Shown here piece after piece: positions 1 to 8,812 of a DNA stretch of 64,000 bases. Origin of the DNA: Nocardia nova SH22a (GTDB lineage: Bacteria > Actinomycetota > Actinomycetes > Mycobacteriales > Mycobacteriaceae); NCBI RefSeq assembly GCF_000523235.1, contig NZ_CP006850.1:5456001-5520000 (forward strand), written 5' to 3'. The translations under genes were made by a program, and so were the position numbers. Positions within the stretch are counted from its first letter, which is position 1. Each line of letters begins with the position of its first letter. The notes beneath the pieces are model-generated. The model saw nothing but the letters and a program-made list of their open reading frames with translations. It was not told the origin of the DNA and did not search any database.

Positions 1-408
1 GGCCGTGGGCGGGCGGTCGTCGGGCGCGACCACGGCCATGGTCCGAGCCGCGTCGAGCCAGGCGGCATCGCCGATGCCGGTGAGTCGCGCGCGCTGCTGG
101 ATCATCGCCAGTACCGCGCCTTCGGGATTGTGGCCGAATCCGGTGGCGGTGTCGTCGGTGACGCTGGCAGGACCCCATCGCTGAGAGTAGGGCAGGCGGG
201 TGCCGTGCCACGGTTTCCAGGTCAGCCACGGCGTCATGGCGAGCGCGACCGGAATAGTGTCGCCGGGACGCGGCGGGTCGAGCGAGACCGTCCGGCTGCC
301 CGGATCATGCACGGCGCCAGCGGTATTCGCCGCACAGGCGGGCAGTACGAGGCAGGCGCACAGTGCGGTCGCCGCCCACACCGAGCGCAATCGGGGAACG
401 GGGATCAC
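1..408 (-). CDS. Secreted lipoprotein, C-terminus outside window
   Basis: The frame starts with GTG at 408 and stays open to the window edge, giving 136 visible residues. The N-terminus is a typical bacterial lipoprotein signal: basic residues (PRLRS), a hydrophobic stretch, then the lipobox LPAC with the lipidated Cys at about residue 25. The GTG shares its first base with the TAG stop of the ctaG frame (TAGTG), so translation is probably coupled to ctaG. No family was recognised in the visible part, which is rich in Trp/Pro (TPWLTWKPWHG). Location next to ctaG suggests a role at the cell surface in copper or cytochrome oxidase assembly, but that is inference only. Confidence 0.7.
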   Translation of the reverse strand, partial: MIPVPRLRSVWAATALCACLVLPACAANTAGAVHDPGSRTVSLDPPRPGDTIPVALAMTPWLTWKPWHGTRLPYSQRWGPASVTDDTATGFGHNPEGAVLAMIQQRARLTGIGDAAWLDAARTMAVVAPDDRPPTA

Positions 409-1488
409 TACTGGTCCTCTCGGCTGGGCGGGCGGTCGGCATGCGGAGTCACGCCGGTCGGTGTGCCGCCGGGATCGGCGGTGCGGGTGTAGCTCGTCGG
501 CCGCGCACCGCCGCGGGAACGCGGGGGTGGTCCGTTCATCTGGGCGAGGCGCGCGTTGTAGGCGTCGAGCGCGGCTTGCTCCCGGTCGATATCCGTCCCG
601 GCGGTGGCGGCGCCCAGGACGGCGCGGTCGCGGATGCCGTCGAGCCAGGGCCCGAGCCCGACATCACGGTCGGCGGTGCGAATCCATTGCCCCGCAACGG
701 CAATCATGATCAGCATCATGAGCCCGTCACCGCCGAGCCACATGATGATCCCGGCCAGGTTCTGGTCGGCCAGTGCGCTCGGGCCCCAGTCGCGGGAACC
801 GGCGTAGGCGGGGGCGAGCACGGTCGACGACATCATCAACGTGACGCCGACGAGGGTGTCGGGCCCGACGCAGACGGCGAGGACGACGAAGCGCAGCGCG
901 TAGGGCCATTCGGGGGCGACGGCGAGTTCGTCACCGGCGAGCGGAAGTAACAACAGATACCCGGTGACCAGGTACAGCACGAGTTCGCCGTCGTGAATCC
1001 ACATGTGCGTCGCCATCGCCTGCTGGAACCCGGTGAGATGGGTGAGCAGCAATACGCCGCTGTAGAGCGGAACGGTGAACCGCGCCGAGACCAGGATCCG
1101 GAAGACGCGGCTCGCGCGCATCCGGTCGACGGCCGCGGCGACACCCGCTCCCCCCGGCATCGTGCAGGAGCCGAATCGGCTGCGCCCACACCAGCAGTGC
1201 CGGGATCACCATGATCAGCAGCAGATGCACCACCATGTGGACCGAGAACAGCGCGTGCGAGTACGTCGCGAGCGCACTGTCGGCGACGGCGATCGCGAGG
1301 GCCAGCGCGGCCAGCCAGCAGACGGTGCGTAGCAACGGCCAACGCGATCCCCCGCGCACGGCCCGCCACAGCAGACCGAGATAGCCCACGGCAGCGGCCA
1401 CGACGAGCATGTCCACGACGGGCGACCACGTCCAGGTCCCGAAAACCGTCGCCGCGGTGGGCGCGGGAACGCCCTGCATGCCGGTCAC
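408..1488 (-). pseudogene. ctaG: CtaG-type cytochrome c oxidase assembly protein, frameshifted
   Basis: Two overlapping minus-strand frames each encode half of a caa3-type CtaG membrane protein. The N-terminal half (start 1488, MTGMQG) carries the first transmembrane helices and the HMVVHLLLIMVIPALLV segment; the C-terminal half carries THLTGFQQ, THMWIHDGELVLYLVTGY and more helices, ending in a Pro/Arg-rich tail. Matching sequence crosses from one frame to the other at a run of six C (six G on the coding strand) at 1150-1155. Removing one base restores a single protein of about 360 residues. CtaG is a membrane factor for Cu insertion into cytochrome oxidase. Either the gene is inactivated, the homopolymer is a sequencing error, or slippage occurs. 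Divergent from the ClC gene. Confidence 0.8.
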
Positions 1489-1563
1489 CGTCGAACTCCA
1501 AATACGAGCACACTACAATTGTTGCACTGTGCATGGTTCAGGTTTCGTTCGAGGGTGGTCGGC

Positions 1564-3396
1564 ATGGGTGTGAGACCCTCGGAGACGGCGAGCGCACGGT
1601 GGGGGTCACTGCCACTGCCGGGACGGACGCCGTGGCGGGAGTGGCTACGGGAAAGCCGCGGCGGTCTGGTGACGCTCGCCCTGGTGATCGGCGCCGGAGC
1701 GGGCGGTGGCGCGATCGTCTTTCGCTGGCTGATAACGACTTTCACCCGAATTCTGTCCGGATATGAGGATTATTCGGCCGCCGGGCACGTGCCGAATCCG
1801 CATGCGCCCTTCCTGGGGCCGTGGTTCGTCCTGCTGGCGCCGGTGGTGGCGGGGCTCGTCTACGGGCCCCTGGTGTATCGGTTCGCGCCCGAGGCGCGGG
1901 GCCACGGCGTGCCGGAGGTCATGTACGCCGTGGCCGCCCGGGGTGGGCGGATCCCGCCGCAGGTGACCGTCGTGAAGGCGCTCGCGTCGGCGTTGTGCAT
2001 CGGCGGCGGGGGTTCGGTGGGCCGGGAGGGACCGATCGTGCAGATCGGTTCGGCGTGGGGGTCGAGTATCGGGCGGCTGACCCGAATTCCGGAGCGGCGC
2101 TTGCGAATACTCGTCGCCTGCGGTGCGGCCGGAGGTATCGCGGCGACGTTCAACGCGCCCATCGCCGGTCCCTTCTTCGCGATGGAGCTGATCCTGCGCG
2201 ACTTCGCCGCCGAGTCGTTCGGCGCGGTGGTGTTGTCGAGCGTCACCGCGAGTGTGATCGGCCGGGCCGCCCTCGGCAACGCGCCGTTTCTCGATCTGCC
2301 CGTGTTCGGCCTGCGCTCGGGCTGGGAGTACGGCGCTTTCGCCCTGCTCGGCGTGACGGTCGGAGCGGTCGGTGTCGCCTTCACCCACGTGCTGTACCGC
2401 ATCGAGGACCTGTGCGACTGGGCGTGGCGGGGCCCGGAGTGGCTGCGGCCCGCGGTCGGTGGTCTGCTGCTGGGAGCCGTGTTGCTGGCGCTGCCGCAGA
2501 TGTACGGCGTCGGCTATCCCGTCCTGTCGAATGCGATCGGCGGGCACTACGTGCTCTGGATGCTGGTCGTCCTGATGGTCGGCAAGATGCTCGCGACGAG
2601 CCTCACCATCGGAATCGGCGGCTCGGGAGGGGTATTCGCGCCCTCGCTGTTCATCGGCGCGATGGGCGGCACCGCATTCGGCGTCGTCGTCCACCAGCTG
2701 TTCCCGGCCGCCACCGCGGCGCCGGGTATGTACGGACTCGTCGGCATGGGCGCGGCATTCGCGGGCGCGACGCGGGCGGCGATCACCGCGGTCGTCATCC
2801 TGTTCGAGCTGACCGGCGAGTACTCGATCATCCTGCCGCTCATGCTGGCCGTGGTCGTGGCCACCGGCATCTCCCGCGTGCTGTCGAAGGACACCATCTA
2901 CACCCTCAAACTGAGCCGCCGCGGCGTGGATCTCGATGCGGCACATGCCGGCCCGGCCGGACGCCTCGACCGCATCCGGGTCGCCGAGGTGATGCAGCCG
3001 TGCCCGGAACCGATCCCGGCCGACACCACCGTCGCCGACGCCAGCCGCGCCGTCTGGACCTCGGCGCACGCGATGGTGCCCATCGCCGGTCCGGACGGCC
3101 GATATCGTGGCTGCCTCACCGCCGCGGCCGTCGCCGAAACGCTGACCGATACCGAATCCGCCGACACCACCGTCGCCGACCTGGCCGTACTACCGCCCAC
3201 GGTCGCCGAAACCAGCACGCTGGCAACAGCTCTCGATGCCCTGACCGGAGAGTCCGGCACCGGGGTCCCGGTTGTGAACGGCACCGGTGACACGGTGATC
3301 GGCTGGCTCACCCACAGCGCCGTACTAGGCGCCGTCCACGGCGGCGCGATATCCGCGCCCGGAACGGATACCGGCAAGGCCGTATCGCGGCGCTGA
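1564..3396 (+). CDS. ClC-family chloride channel/antiporter with C-terminal CBS domains
   Basis: A 610-residue integral membrane protein. The ClC signature regions are visible: GHGVPEV (the GSGIP-type first selectivity motif), GGGSVGREGP (GxEGP, gating Glu present) and GGSGGVFAPSLFIGAMGG. About ten to twelve hydrophobic helices fill residues 30-450, and a cytoplasmic tail of two degenerate CBS repeats follows (VAEVMQPCPEPIPADTTVADASR and onward). ATG 1564 is chosen over an upstream in-frame ATG at 1519 because GAGGG lies 8-9 bases before it. It probably exchanges Cl- for protons or passes Cl- in the cytoplasmic membrane. It ends 11 bases before the convergent MarR gene. Confidence 0.93.
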   Translation: MGVRPSETASARWGSLPLPGRTPWREWLRESRGGLVTLALVIGAGAGGGAIVFRWLITTFTRILSGYEDYSAAGHVPNPHAPFLGPWFVLLAPVVAGLVYGPLVYRFAPEARGHGVPEVMYAVAARGGRIPPQVTVVKALASALCIGGGGSVGREGPIVQIGSAWGSSIGRLTRIPERRLRILVACGAAGGIAATFNAPIAGPFFAMELILRDFAAESFGAVVLSSVTASVIGRAALGNAPFLDLPVFGLRSGWEYGAFALLGVTVGAVGVAFTHVLYRIEDLCDWAWRGPEWLRPAVGGLLLGAVLLALPQMYGVGYPVLSNAIGGHYVLWMLVVLMVGKMLATSLTIGIGGSGGVFAPSLFIGAMGGTAFGVVVHQLFPAATAAPGMYGLVGMGAAFAGATRAAITAVVILFELTGEYSIILPLMLAVVVATGISRVLSKDTIYTLKLSRRGVDLDAAHAGPAGRLDRIRVAEVMQPCPEPIPADTTVADASRAVWTSAHAMVPIAGPDGRYRGCLTAAAVAETLTDTESADTTVADLAVLPPTVAETSTLATALDALTGESGTGVPVVNGTGDTVIGWLTHSAVLGAVHGGAISAPGTDTGKAVSRR

Positions 3397-3407
3397 CGGT
3401 GCGAACG

Positions 3408-3896
3408 CTAGATCTGATACCCGTCGATGTCCTCGCCGGGAGGCGGTTCACCACCGGCCGCGGTGAACGCGGTCAGCGCCCGAACCAGACCCGCCCGGTC
3501 GGCGACGGGCATCTTGGCGACCACGGCCGCGATCTCGTCACGCCGGTGAGCGGTCGCGGTGTCGACCACCTGCCGACCGCGATCGGTCAGCGCGACGATC
3601 TGTTCGCGACGCGAGTTCGGGTTGGTCCGCCGGTCCAGCAGACCGCCGGTGACCAGGCGATCCACCATGCGAGTGGCCGTGGAGGGCTGGACATTGAGCA
3701 ATCCCGCCAGTGTGGCGACATTCGAGGGACCACGGCTCGACAGAATGACCAGCGTGCGGAACTGCGGAATGGTGATCGCATCGTCGACCGCCGCGATCGA
3801 CCGCGCCGACATCGCCACGAGCAGACGAGACGCCGTGAGCAACGCGTCGGTCAGCTGATCGATATCCGCTGCCGCAGTGGTCCCGGTCTTCGCCAC
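3408..3896 (-). CDS. MarR-family transcriptional regulator
   Basis: A 162-residue MarR winged-helix protein. The core reads ITIPQFRTLVILSSRG, then the recognition region NVATLAGLLNVQPSTATRMVDRLVTGGLL, then the wing DRRTNPNSRREQIVALTDRGR. GTG 3896 is preferred to ATG 3917 because AGGGAGG (3908-3902) stands five bases before it. MarR proteins bind palindromic operators as dimers and usually respond to phenolic ligands. The nearest divergent gene is the alpha/beta hydrolase at 4074, 177 bases away, so control of that gene is plausible; I did not find a convincing palindrome in the gap. Confidence 0.9.
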   Translation of the reverse strand: MAKTGTTAAADIDQLTDALLTASRLLVAMSARSIAAVDDAITIPQFRTLVILSSRGPSNVATLAGLLNVQPSTATRMVDRLVTGGLLDRRTNPNSRREQIVALTDRGRQVVDTATAHRRDEIAAVVAKMPVADRAGLVRALTAFTAAGGEPPPGEDIDGYQI

Positions 3897-4073
3897 GATC
3901 ACCTCCCTGCACCGCATCCGTCCTACCGTCCGGCGACATGTACGCCGATCCTCGAATCATATGGTTCCACCCTCAGTGAGCGCGATTACCGGCGACCGCT
4001 TCCGCGAAGCTCATCGCCCGCATACCGATCGGTTTGCCGATGAGTTTCCGGGCCTGGAGGCGTCGGTACCGGT

Positions 4074-4940
4074 ATGACGACACACAAGCTCGAAATTCCC
4101 GGCGCAACGCTCACCTATGACGTCGCCGGGCCGCTCCCGGCCGTGGACGGGCGACCGCCGCTGCTCATGATCGGTCTTCCGATGGACGCGAGCGGGTTCA
4201 CCGCGCTCGCCTCGCATTTCACCGATCGCACGGTCGTCACCTACGACCCGCGCGGACTCGGGCGCAGTGTCCGCACCGACGGCCGCAACGACAATGTCCC
4301 CGCCGTCCACGCCGAGGATGTGCACGCCGTCATCGAGGCCCTCGGCGGTCCGGTCGAACTCTTCGCCAGCAGCGGTGGAGCCGTCGTGGCGCTCGCGCTC
4401 GTGACCGCTCACCCCGCGGACGTGACCACACTGGTGGCGCACGAACCGCCGCTGGTCACCGTGCTCCCCGATGCCGCGGCGGCCGAGCGCGCGTCGGCCG
4501 GGTATCGCGACGCCTATGCGGCGAAGGGGCTCGGCGCGGGAATGGCGGCCTTCATCGCGATGACGTCCTGGCAGGGCGAGTTCACCGACGACTATTTCGC
4601 CGCGCCCGCCGCGGATCCCGCGCTGTTCGGCCTGCCGACCGAGGACGACGGTTCCCGCGACGACCCGCTGCTGTCGGACCGTTCCCGGGCGGTCGTCGAC
4701 TACCGCCCCGACATCGCCGCTCTCACCGCGGCGCCGACCCGGATCGTCATCGGCTACGGCGAGGAGTCGACGGGCACGGTCACCGAACGGGCCTCGACCG
4801 AGATCGCCGACCGGCTCGGACACAAGCCGGTGGTGTTCCCCAGCCATCACGGCGGCTTCACCGGTCCGGAGTCCGGCTACCCGGGCAAACCGGAAGCTTT
4901 CGCCCGTACCCTGCGGACGGTCCTCGACGCGGCCGACTGA
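4074..4940 (+). CDS. Alpha/beta-fold hydrolase
   Basis: A 288-residue soluble alpha/beta hydrolase. Visible features are the LLMIGLPMDASGF segment where the oxyanion-hole HG motif normally sits (the His is missing), YDPRGLGRS after strand 4, and a nucleophile elbow FASSGGAVVAL in which the usual G-x-S-x-G is A-S-S-G-G. The candidate acid is in VIGYGEE and the candidate base in SHHGGFTGPE near residue 260. Such proteins are common in actinomycetes and their substrates vary. The gene is convergent with the amidohydrolase at 4979; an inverted repeat lies between them. A weak GGAGG is 13 bases before the ATG. Confidence 0.85.
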   Translation: MTTHKLEIPGATLTYDVAGPLPAVDGRPPLLMIGLPMDASGFTALASHFTDRTVVTYDPRGLGRSVRTDGRNDNVPAVHAEDVHAVIEALGGPVELFASSGGAVVALALVTAHPADVTTLVAHEPPLVTVLPDAAAAERASAGYRDAYAAKGLGAGMAAFIAMTSWQGEFTDDYFAAPAADPALFGLPTEDDGSRDDPLLSDRSRAVVDYRPDIAALTAAPTRIVIGYGEESTGTVTERASTEIADRLGHKPVVFPSHHGGFTGPESGYPGKPEAFARTLRTVLDAAD

Positions 4941-4943
4941 CCG

Positions 4944-4980
4944 GACGGGCGAACGCACCGAGGCGGCCATCCGGCCCGTC
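4944..4980. terminator. Candidate bidirectional terminator hairpin
   Basis: GACGGGC (4944-4950) pairs perfectly with GCCCGTC (4974-4980) across a 23-base loop, exactly in the gap between two convergent genes. There is no T-tract, as is usual in high-GC actinomycetes, so the assignment rests on position and stem only. Confidence 0.35.
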
Positions 4981-5971
4981 AAAGCCGCAGCAGTTCCTCC
5001 GTATTCCGGTGTGCGATCTTCTGCTTGTCCTCTTCGGACAGGTTCGCTTCGGCGAGAAACGCTGTCGCGCCGTCGTTTCCGATGAAGGGATAGTCCACCG
5101 AGTACAGGATCCGGTCGACGCCGACGGTTTCGACGCAGAACTGCAGTTGAGCCTGGCTGAACATCCCGCTCGGCGTGATGTAGCTGTTGTGGCGGACGTA
5201 GTCGCCGACGGTGCGGTCCAGCTTGGTCACCCTCGGATCCAGTGCCTCGTCGAGACGGTCGAGATAGAAGGGGATCATCTCGCCCCAGTGGCCGAGAATG
5301 ATCTGCAGTTCCGGATAGCGGTCGAAGACCCCGGACAGCACCATGTGCAGGAAGTGCACGGCGGTTTCCTGGTGCCAGCCCCAGGCGCTGGTCTGGAAGC
5401 GTGCGACGACCAGGGGATCCAGGCCGGAGTAGTTGGCTTCGGTGACCGCTACCGGCGGCACGCCGGGATGTAGGTAGATGGGGACGCCGAGGTCGGCGGC
5501 CTGTTTCAGGAGGGGGTCGAAGCGCGGTGCGTCGAGGAACAGGCCGTCCGTGCGACCCATGATCATGGTGCCGCGGAAACCCAGCTCCTCGACGCATCGG
5601 CGCAGTTCGCCGGGCGCCGCCTCGGGCACCGTGGTGGGTAACGCGGCAAATCCGGCGAAACGGCCGGGATGTTCGGAAATCGCCTGTGCCAGTGTGTTGT
5701 TGGCCTTGCGTACCAGCTCGACGGCCACCGGCCCGGGCAGCTGCTGGGTCGACAGGCAGGACAGGACCTGCATCGTGATGCCGTGACGATCCATATCGGC
5801 GATCCGGCCTGCACCCAGGTCGGTGAGGACCTCGGGCGTCGGTGAATACGGCAGGCCGCTGCCGGGATGGTAGCTGGCGGCGAAGCCGGGACTGAGCCGG
5901 TTCGACTCCGCCGCGCTGGCCGCCGCGATCTCCGGGACCAGGAAATGTTCTTCCAGCGCAATGATTTTCAC
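4979..5971 (-). CDS. Amidohydrolase-2 family (ACMSD/2,3-dihydroxybenzoate decarboxylase-like)
   Basis: A 330-residue TIM-barrel protein starting MKIIALEEHFLVPE, the hallmark N-terminus of the ACMSD/gamma-resorcylate/2,3-dihydroxybenzoate decarboxylase group. Metal-site candidates are the Glu and His of LEEHF, His in YLHPGVPP, His in ILGHWGEMIPFYLDRLDEA and Asp in ILYSVDYPF. Known relatives remove CO2 from hydroxylated aromatic or semialdehyde acids using a divalent metal. The ATG overlaps the stop of the upstream FAD hydroxylase by four bases (ATGA), so it is the third gene of a coupled trio. A nonoxidative decarboxylation next to the hydroxylase step is the likely job; the substrate is unknown. 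Confidence 0.88.
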   Translation of the reverse strand: MKIIALEEHFLVPEIAAASAAESNRLSPGFAASYHPGSGLPYSPTPEVLTDLGAGRIADMDRHGITMQVLSCLSTQQLPGPVAVELVRKANNTLAQAISEHPGRFAGFAALPTTVPEAAPGELRRCVEELGFRGTMIMGRTDGLFLDAPRFDPLLKQAADLGVPIYLHPGVPPVAVTEANYSGLDPLVVARFQTSAWGWHQETAVHFLHMVLSGVFDRYPELQIILGHWGEMIPFYLDRLDEALDPRVTKLDRTVGDYVRHNSYITPSGMFSQAQLQFCVETVGVDRILYSVDYPFIGNDGATAFLAEANLSEEDKQKIAHRNTEELLRL

Positions 5972-7638
5972 ATCGCCACCTTCGGCTCGTAGTTCGTGGA
6001 CGCGATCGTTGCGGGCGTGGGTCGTTCCCCGCGATCGCGGCCGGTGATGCGGCGCAGTAGATCCGCGGGGTCGGATGCGGCCGATCCGCGCCAGGCGACA
6101 TGCTGGTCCGGCCGGACCAGCACCATCGGCGCCTCGAACAGGCGCGCGGCCGTGTCGACATCCAGGGCCACGGTGGTCAGCGGGACACCCAGTGCCGCGG
6201 CGCTATCCACGATCGCGCGCCCGGCAGGGGTGTTCACCTCCCCCACCAGGCTGTACTCGGTTCCGAGCAGGTCGTACAGCGATCGGTCCGTGCTCAGCCA
6301 GGTATGCGGCAGCCGACCGCCGGGGGCCGCGCTGGGAACATAGTCCGCGTCGGCGACAGCGCCGACCGCATCCGGCTCGGTGACCACGATCGGTGATCCG
6401 GCACAGGAAACGCCCAGAACCAGTCCGAGACTGTGGAATTCGGCGGATTTGGTGCGCTGGGTCGCCTCGGCGACCGAGGCGACGGCCGCCGCGAACTCCT
6501 CGTCACTGCCGATCAGTCTCGGGTCGGCCAGCTCCGGGCCCAGTGTCGCCATGTTGCGGGTGGCCGCGTCGACGGTCCGTGCCGCGATGGGCCGACGTTC
6601 CGATTCATATGTGTCCAAGATGTTTTCGCCGCACCACCCGTTCAGGACACCGGCAAGTTTCCAGCCGAGATCGACCGCGTCGCCGATCCCGGTGTTGAAA
6701 CCGTGCCCGCCCCACGGCGGATTCTGGTGGGCGGCATCCCCGGCCAGGAAGATCCGGCCCCGGCGGTAGGTGTCGGCGAGGTTCATCCGCGCCCGCCACG
6801 GATCGGTGGCGAGGATGTCCACCGGCACCGTGGTGTCACCGATCAGATTGTGCACCAGTCGAATCGGATCGGCGGCGCCTTCTTCCGCGCCGACGCCCAT
6901 GACCACACACCACCACCGGTCGACCAGGTCGAGCCGGCCTACCAGTCCGGGCTGTTCGGGGTTGAGCACCCAGTAGTGCACGGCATCGCCGAACCGCATC
7001 CGTCCGGCGAGCTCCGGACAGCGGAACACGATGTTGAAGTTGGGTCGTTCGTCCGCACGGCCCCGCAATCGCGCGCCGATCGATTCGCGGACCATGCTGT
7101 GCGGGCCGTCGCAGCCGATGAGATAGTCGCCGGACAGGGTCTCGACCTCGCCGTCGCGGTCACGGATTCGCGCGCGCACGTGCTGTTCGTCCTGCTCCGC
7201 CGATACCACCGAGTATCCGGTGAGCAGTCGCACCTGCGGCAGTGTCTCGACCTTCTCCCGCATGATCAGCTCGACCAGCGGCTGCGGAATCTGCTGTCCG
7301 CCTTCGGCCACCAGCTCGTCGTGGATCAGATCGAGTCCGAGACAGTGGTCGAAACGGGTGACTTCCCGGCCGAGCAGGGTGCTGCAGAAAACGACCGCGT
7401 CCGACCAGCTCTGCGGCAGCGGCGCGCGGTCGCGCACCGCCTCGGCGATTCCCCATCGGCGGAAGTGTTCCATCGTTCGCGCCGAGGTGGTCTTGGCGCG
7501 CGGCCGCAGCCACGAGACCTCGTCGCGCGCCTCCACCACCACCGATCCGATGTCGTGCCGGGCGAGTTCGATCGCGGCCGCCAGCCCGACCGGACCACCA
7601 CCGACGATCAGGACCGGGGCGCCGGTATGCGCGGACAT
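5968..7638 (-). CDS. FAD-dependent aromatic hydroxylase (PheA/MhpA type)
   Basis: A 556-residue class A flavoprotein monooxygenase. It has the N-terminal FAD Rossmann motif VLIVGGGPVGLAAAIELAR, the DG motif LIGCDGPHSMVRESIG and the second FAD motif IFLAGDAAHQNPPWGGHGFNTGIGDAVDLGWKL, followed by a thioredoxin-like C-terminal region from about residue 420. These enzymes use NAD(P)H and O2 to add OH to a phenolic ring. The start at 7638 is fixed by a one-base overlap with the upstream hydrolase stop (TGATG). The same open frame continues upstream inside the hydrolase gene, but that part is antisense-like noise and not coding. Confidence 0.93.
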   Translation of the reverse strand: MSAHTGAPVLIVGGGPVGLAAAIELARHDIGSVVVEARDEVSWLRPRAKTTSARTMEHFRRWGIAEAVRDRAPLPQSWSDAVVFCSTLLGREVTRFDHCLGLDLIHDELVAEGGQQIPQPLVELIMREKVETLPQVRLLTGYSVVSAEQDEQHVRARIRDRDGEVETLSGDYLIGCDGPHSMVRESIGARLRGRADERPNFNIVFRCPELAGRMRFGDAVHYWVLNPEQPGLVGRLDLVDRWWCVVMGVGAEEGAADPIRLVHNLIGDTTVPVDILATDPWRARMNLADTYRRGRIFLAGDAAHQNPPWGGHGFNTGIGDAVDLGWKLAGVLNGWCGENILDTYESERRPIAARTVDAATRNMATLGPELADPRLIGSDEEFAAAVASVAEATQRTKSAEFHSLGLVLGVSCAGSPIVVTEPDAVGAVADADYVPSAAPGGRLPHTWLSTDRSLYDLLGTEYSLVGEVNTPAGRAIVDSAAALGVPLTTVALDVDTAARLFEAPMVLVRPDQHVAWRGSAASDPADLLRRITGRDRGERPTPATIASTNYEPKVAM

Positions 7639-8627
7639 CACGCGCGATCGGTCGTGGCGCCGGACAGCGAGCCGATCCATTCGGTGACGGTGCGGGCGAA
7701 CAGTTCCGGCGCGTGGCCGTGCATCGAATGCGGCATGTCCGGGAAGGAGCGGTAGTCGAAACTCTGCCCCGCTCCGGTGATCAGCTCGCGAGCCCGGCTC
7801 ACCTGCAGGTCGGACAATGCGCCCAGCTCCATTCCGGATTCGTCGTCGCGCTGGTGGAAATGGTGGGTGAGCAGGACCGGAACCTTGACGTTGGCCAGCA
7901 TGGTCGCCTGATCGCAACTGGCCGTGGCTGATCCGCTGACGAAGGCGCGGCCCCATTCGGGGTCGTACTCCTTCAGGTTCTGCGGCGGACCCGCGTCCGG
8001 ATCGGCCCCCTCGGGCCGCGGCATCATCACGGCGAGAGCGCGCAGTACCGGCGCGGGCAGTTCGCGCGGCGCGGCGTTCTGCAGGCCCTTCCAGTCCCCG
8101 ATCGACCATTGGTCGCCCAGCCATTTGTTCCACCACGCGAACGCCGGGCCGAGCCCCTGATTGATCGGCTGCCCGCAGGTGGTGCGCGCTTCGGAGGCGA
8201 ACAGCGGCGGATCCTCGAACACGGCGGCGCGGATCTGCCCGGGTTCGGCATAGGCGGCCAGCCACGCCGACAGCACACCGCCGGAGGACAGACCGCTCAC
8301 GTAGGTGGGCCGACCGATGACGAGGTCGATGAACCGGACCAGATCGTTGCCGAGGTTGTCGACGGTGTAGCGGCCCGGTGTCCAGGTCGAGCGGCCCTGA
8401 CCGCGCAGATCGACCGCGAAGACGTGAAAATCCTTCGCCAGCAACGGCATGACGTCCTCGTACCCCCACCACGATTCCGACTGACCGGGAATCAGCAGCA
8501 GTGCGGGTTTCGACGGATCGCCGGTCGTGCTGTAGTTCAGGCGTACCTCGCCGAGGTCGACGATATGTTCGTCGAAGGCGTGCGGGACGAAGGTCTCGGC
8601 CCGGTCTTCGGCTTCGAGATATCTCAT
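7638..8627 (-). CDS. Alpha/beta hydrolase, first gene of hydroxylase operon
   Basis: A 329-residue alpha/beta hydrolase with LLLIPGQSESWWGYED in the oxyanion region, VFAVDLRGQGRST after strand 4, nucleophile elbow YVSGLSSGGVLSAW and the C-terminal His in DMPHSMHGHAPE. ATG 8627 is chosen because AGGAG (8640-8636) sits eight bases upstream; an ATG further upstream has no support. The gene heads a three-gene transcription unit with the FAD hydroxylase and the amidohydrolase, so an ester, lactone or C-C bond in the same pathway is the likely target. It diverges from a GntR regulator across a 185-base region holding a perfect palindrome. Confidence 0.9.
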   Translation of the reverse strand: MRYLEAEDRAETFVPHAFDEHIVDLGEVRLNYSTTGDPSKPALLLIPGQSESWWGYEDVMPLLAKDFHVFAVDLRGQGRSTWTPGRYTVDNLGNDLVRFIDLVIGRPTYVSGLSSGGVLSAWLAAYAEPGQIRAAVFEDPPLFASEARTTCGQPINQGLGPAFAWWNKWLGDQWSIGDWKGLQNAAPRELPAPVLRALAVMMPRPEGADPDAGPPQNLKEYDPEWGRAFVSGSATASCDQATMLANVKVPVLLTHHFHQRDDESGMELGALSDLQVSRARELITGAGQSFDYRSFPDMPHSMHGHAPELFARTVTEWIGSLSGATTDRA

Positions 8628-8733
8628 GACATGTACTCCTGAACGATTGTCGTCAGCGGGCCACCCTCCCGTGATGCTCGGGACGGGCAATGGCCATATA
8701 CAAGGCCGAGGCATGGCCGCACCGGAGACGTAG

Positions 8734-8749
8734 TGTGGCGTGGACCACA
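8734..8749. promoter_or_regulatory. Inverted repeat TGTGG-N6-CCACA between divergent genes
   Basis: Two five-base arms separated by six bases lie in the divergent promoter region of the hydrolase operon and the GntR gene. This is a weaker operator candidate than the palindrome at 8765. Confidence 0.3.
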
Positions 8750-8764
8750 ACGCTATCAATTATA

Positions 8765-8774
8765 TGTTATAACA
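8765..8774. promoter_or_regulatory. Perfect palindrome TGTTATAACA, candidate GntR operator
   Basis: The ten-base palindrome stands in an AT-rich island (TCAATTATATGTTATAAC) that contrasts with the GC-rich surroundings. It is 39 bases before the GntR GTG at 8813 and 138 bases before the divergent hydrolase start. FCD-type GntR proteins bind short palindromes of this kind, so autoregulation and control of the divergent operon is the simple reading. The same AT-rich block could supply a -10 element. Confidence 0.5.
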
Positions 8775-8812
8775 GCAAGAGGTTTTCAGCTGTCGAGAGT
8801 GAGGCATCAACC

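Noticed and set aside
1645..3069. Long minus-strand open frame antisense to the ClC channel
   Set aside because: Composition is Arg/His/Asp-rich without domains, as expected for the mirror frame of a high-GC gene; the plus-strand ClC motifs are unambiguous.
4011..6161. 716-residue minus-strand open frame
   Set aside because: It spans two convergent real genes in a wrong frame and shows no domain; it is a high-GC shadow.
5968..8472. An 834-residue fusion of unknown N-terminus with the FAD hydroxylase
   Set aside because: The N-terminal 275 residues are the wrong frame of the hydrolase gene; the hydroxylase has its own start at 7638 with a one-base overlap.
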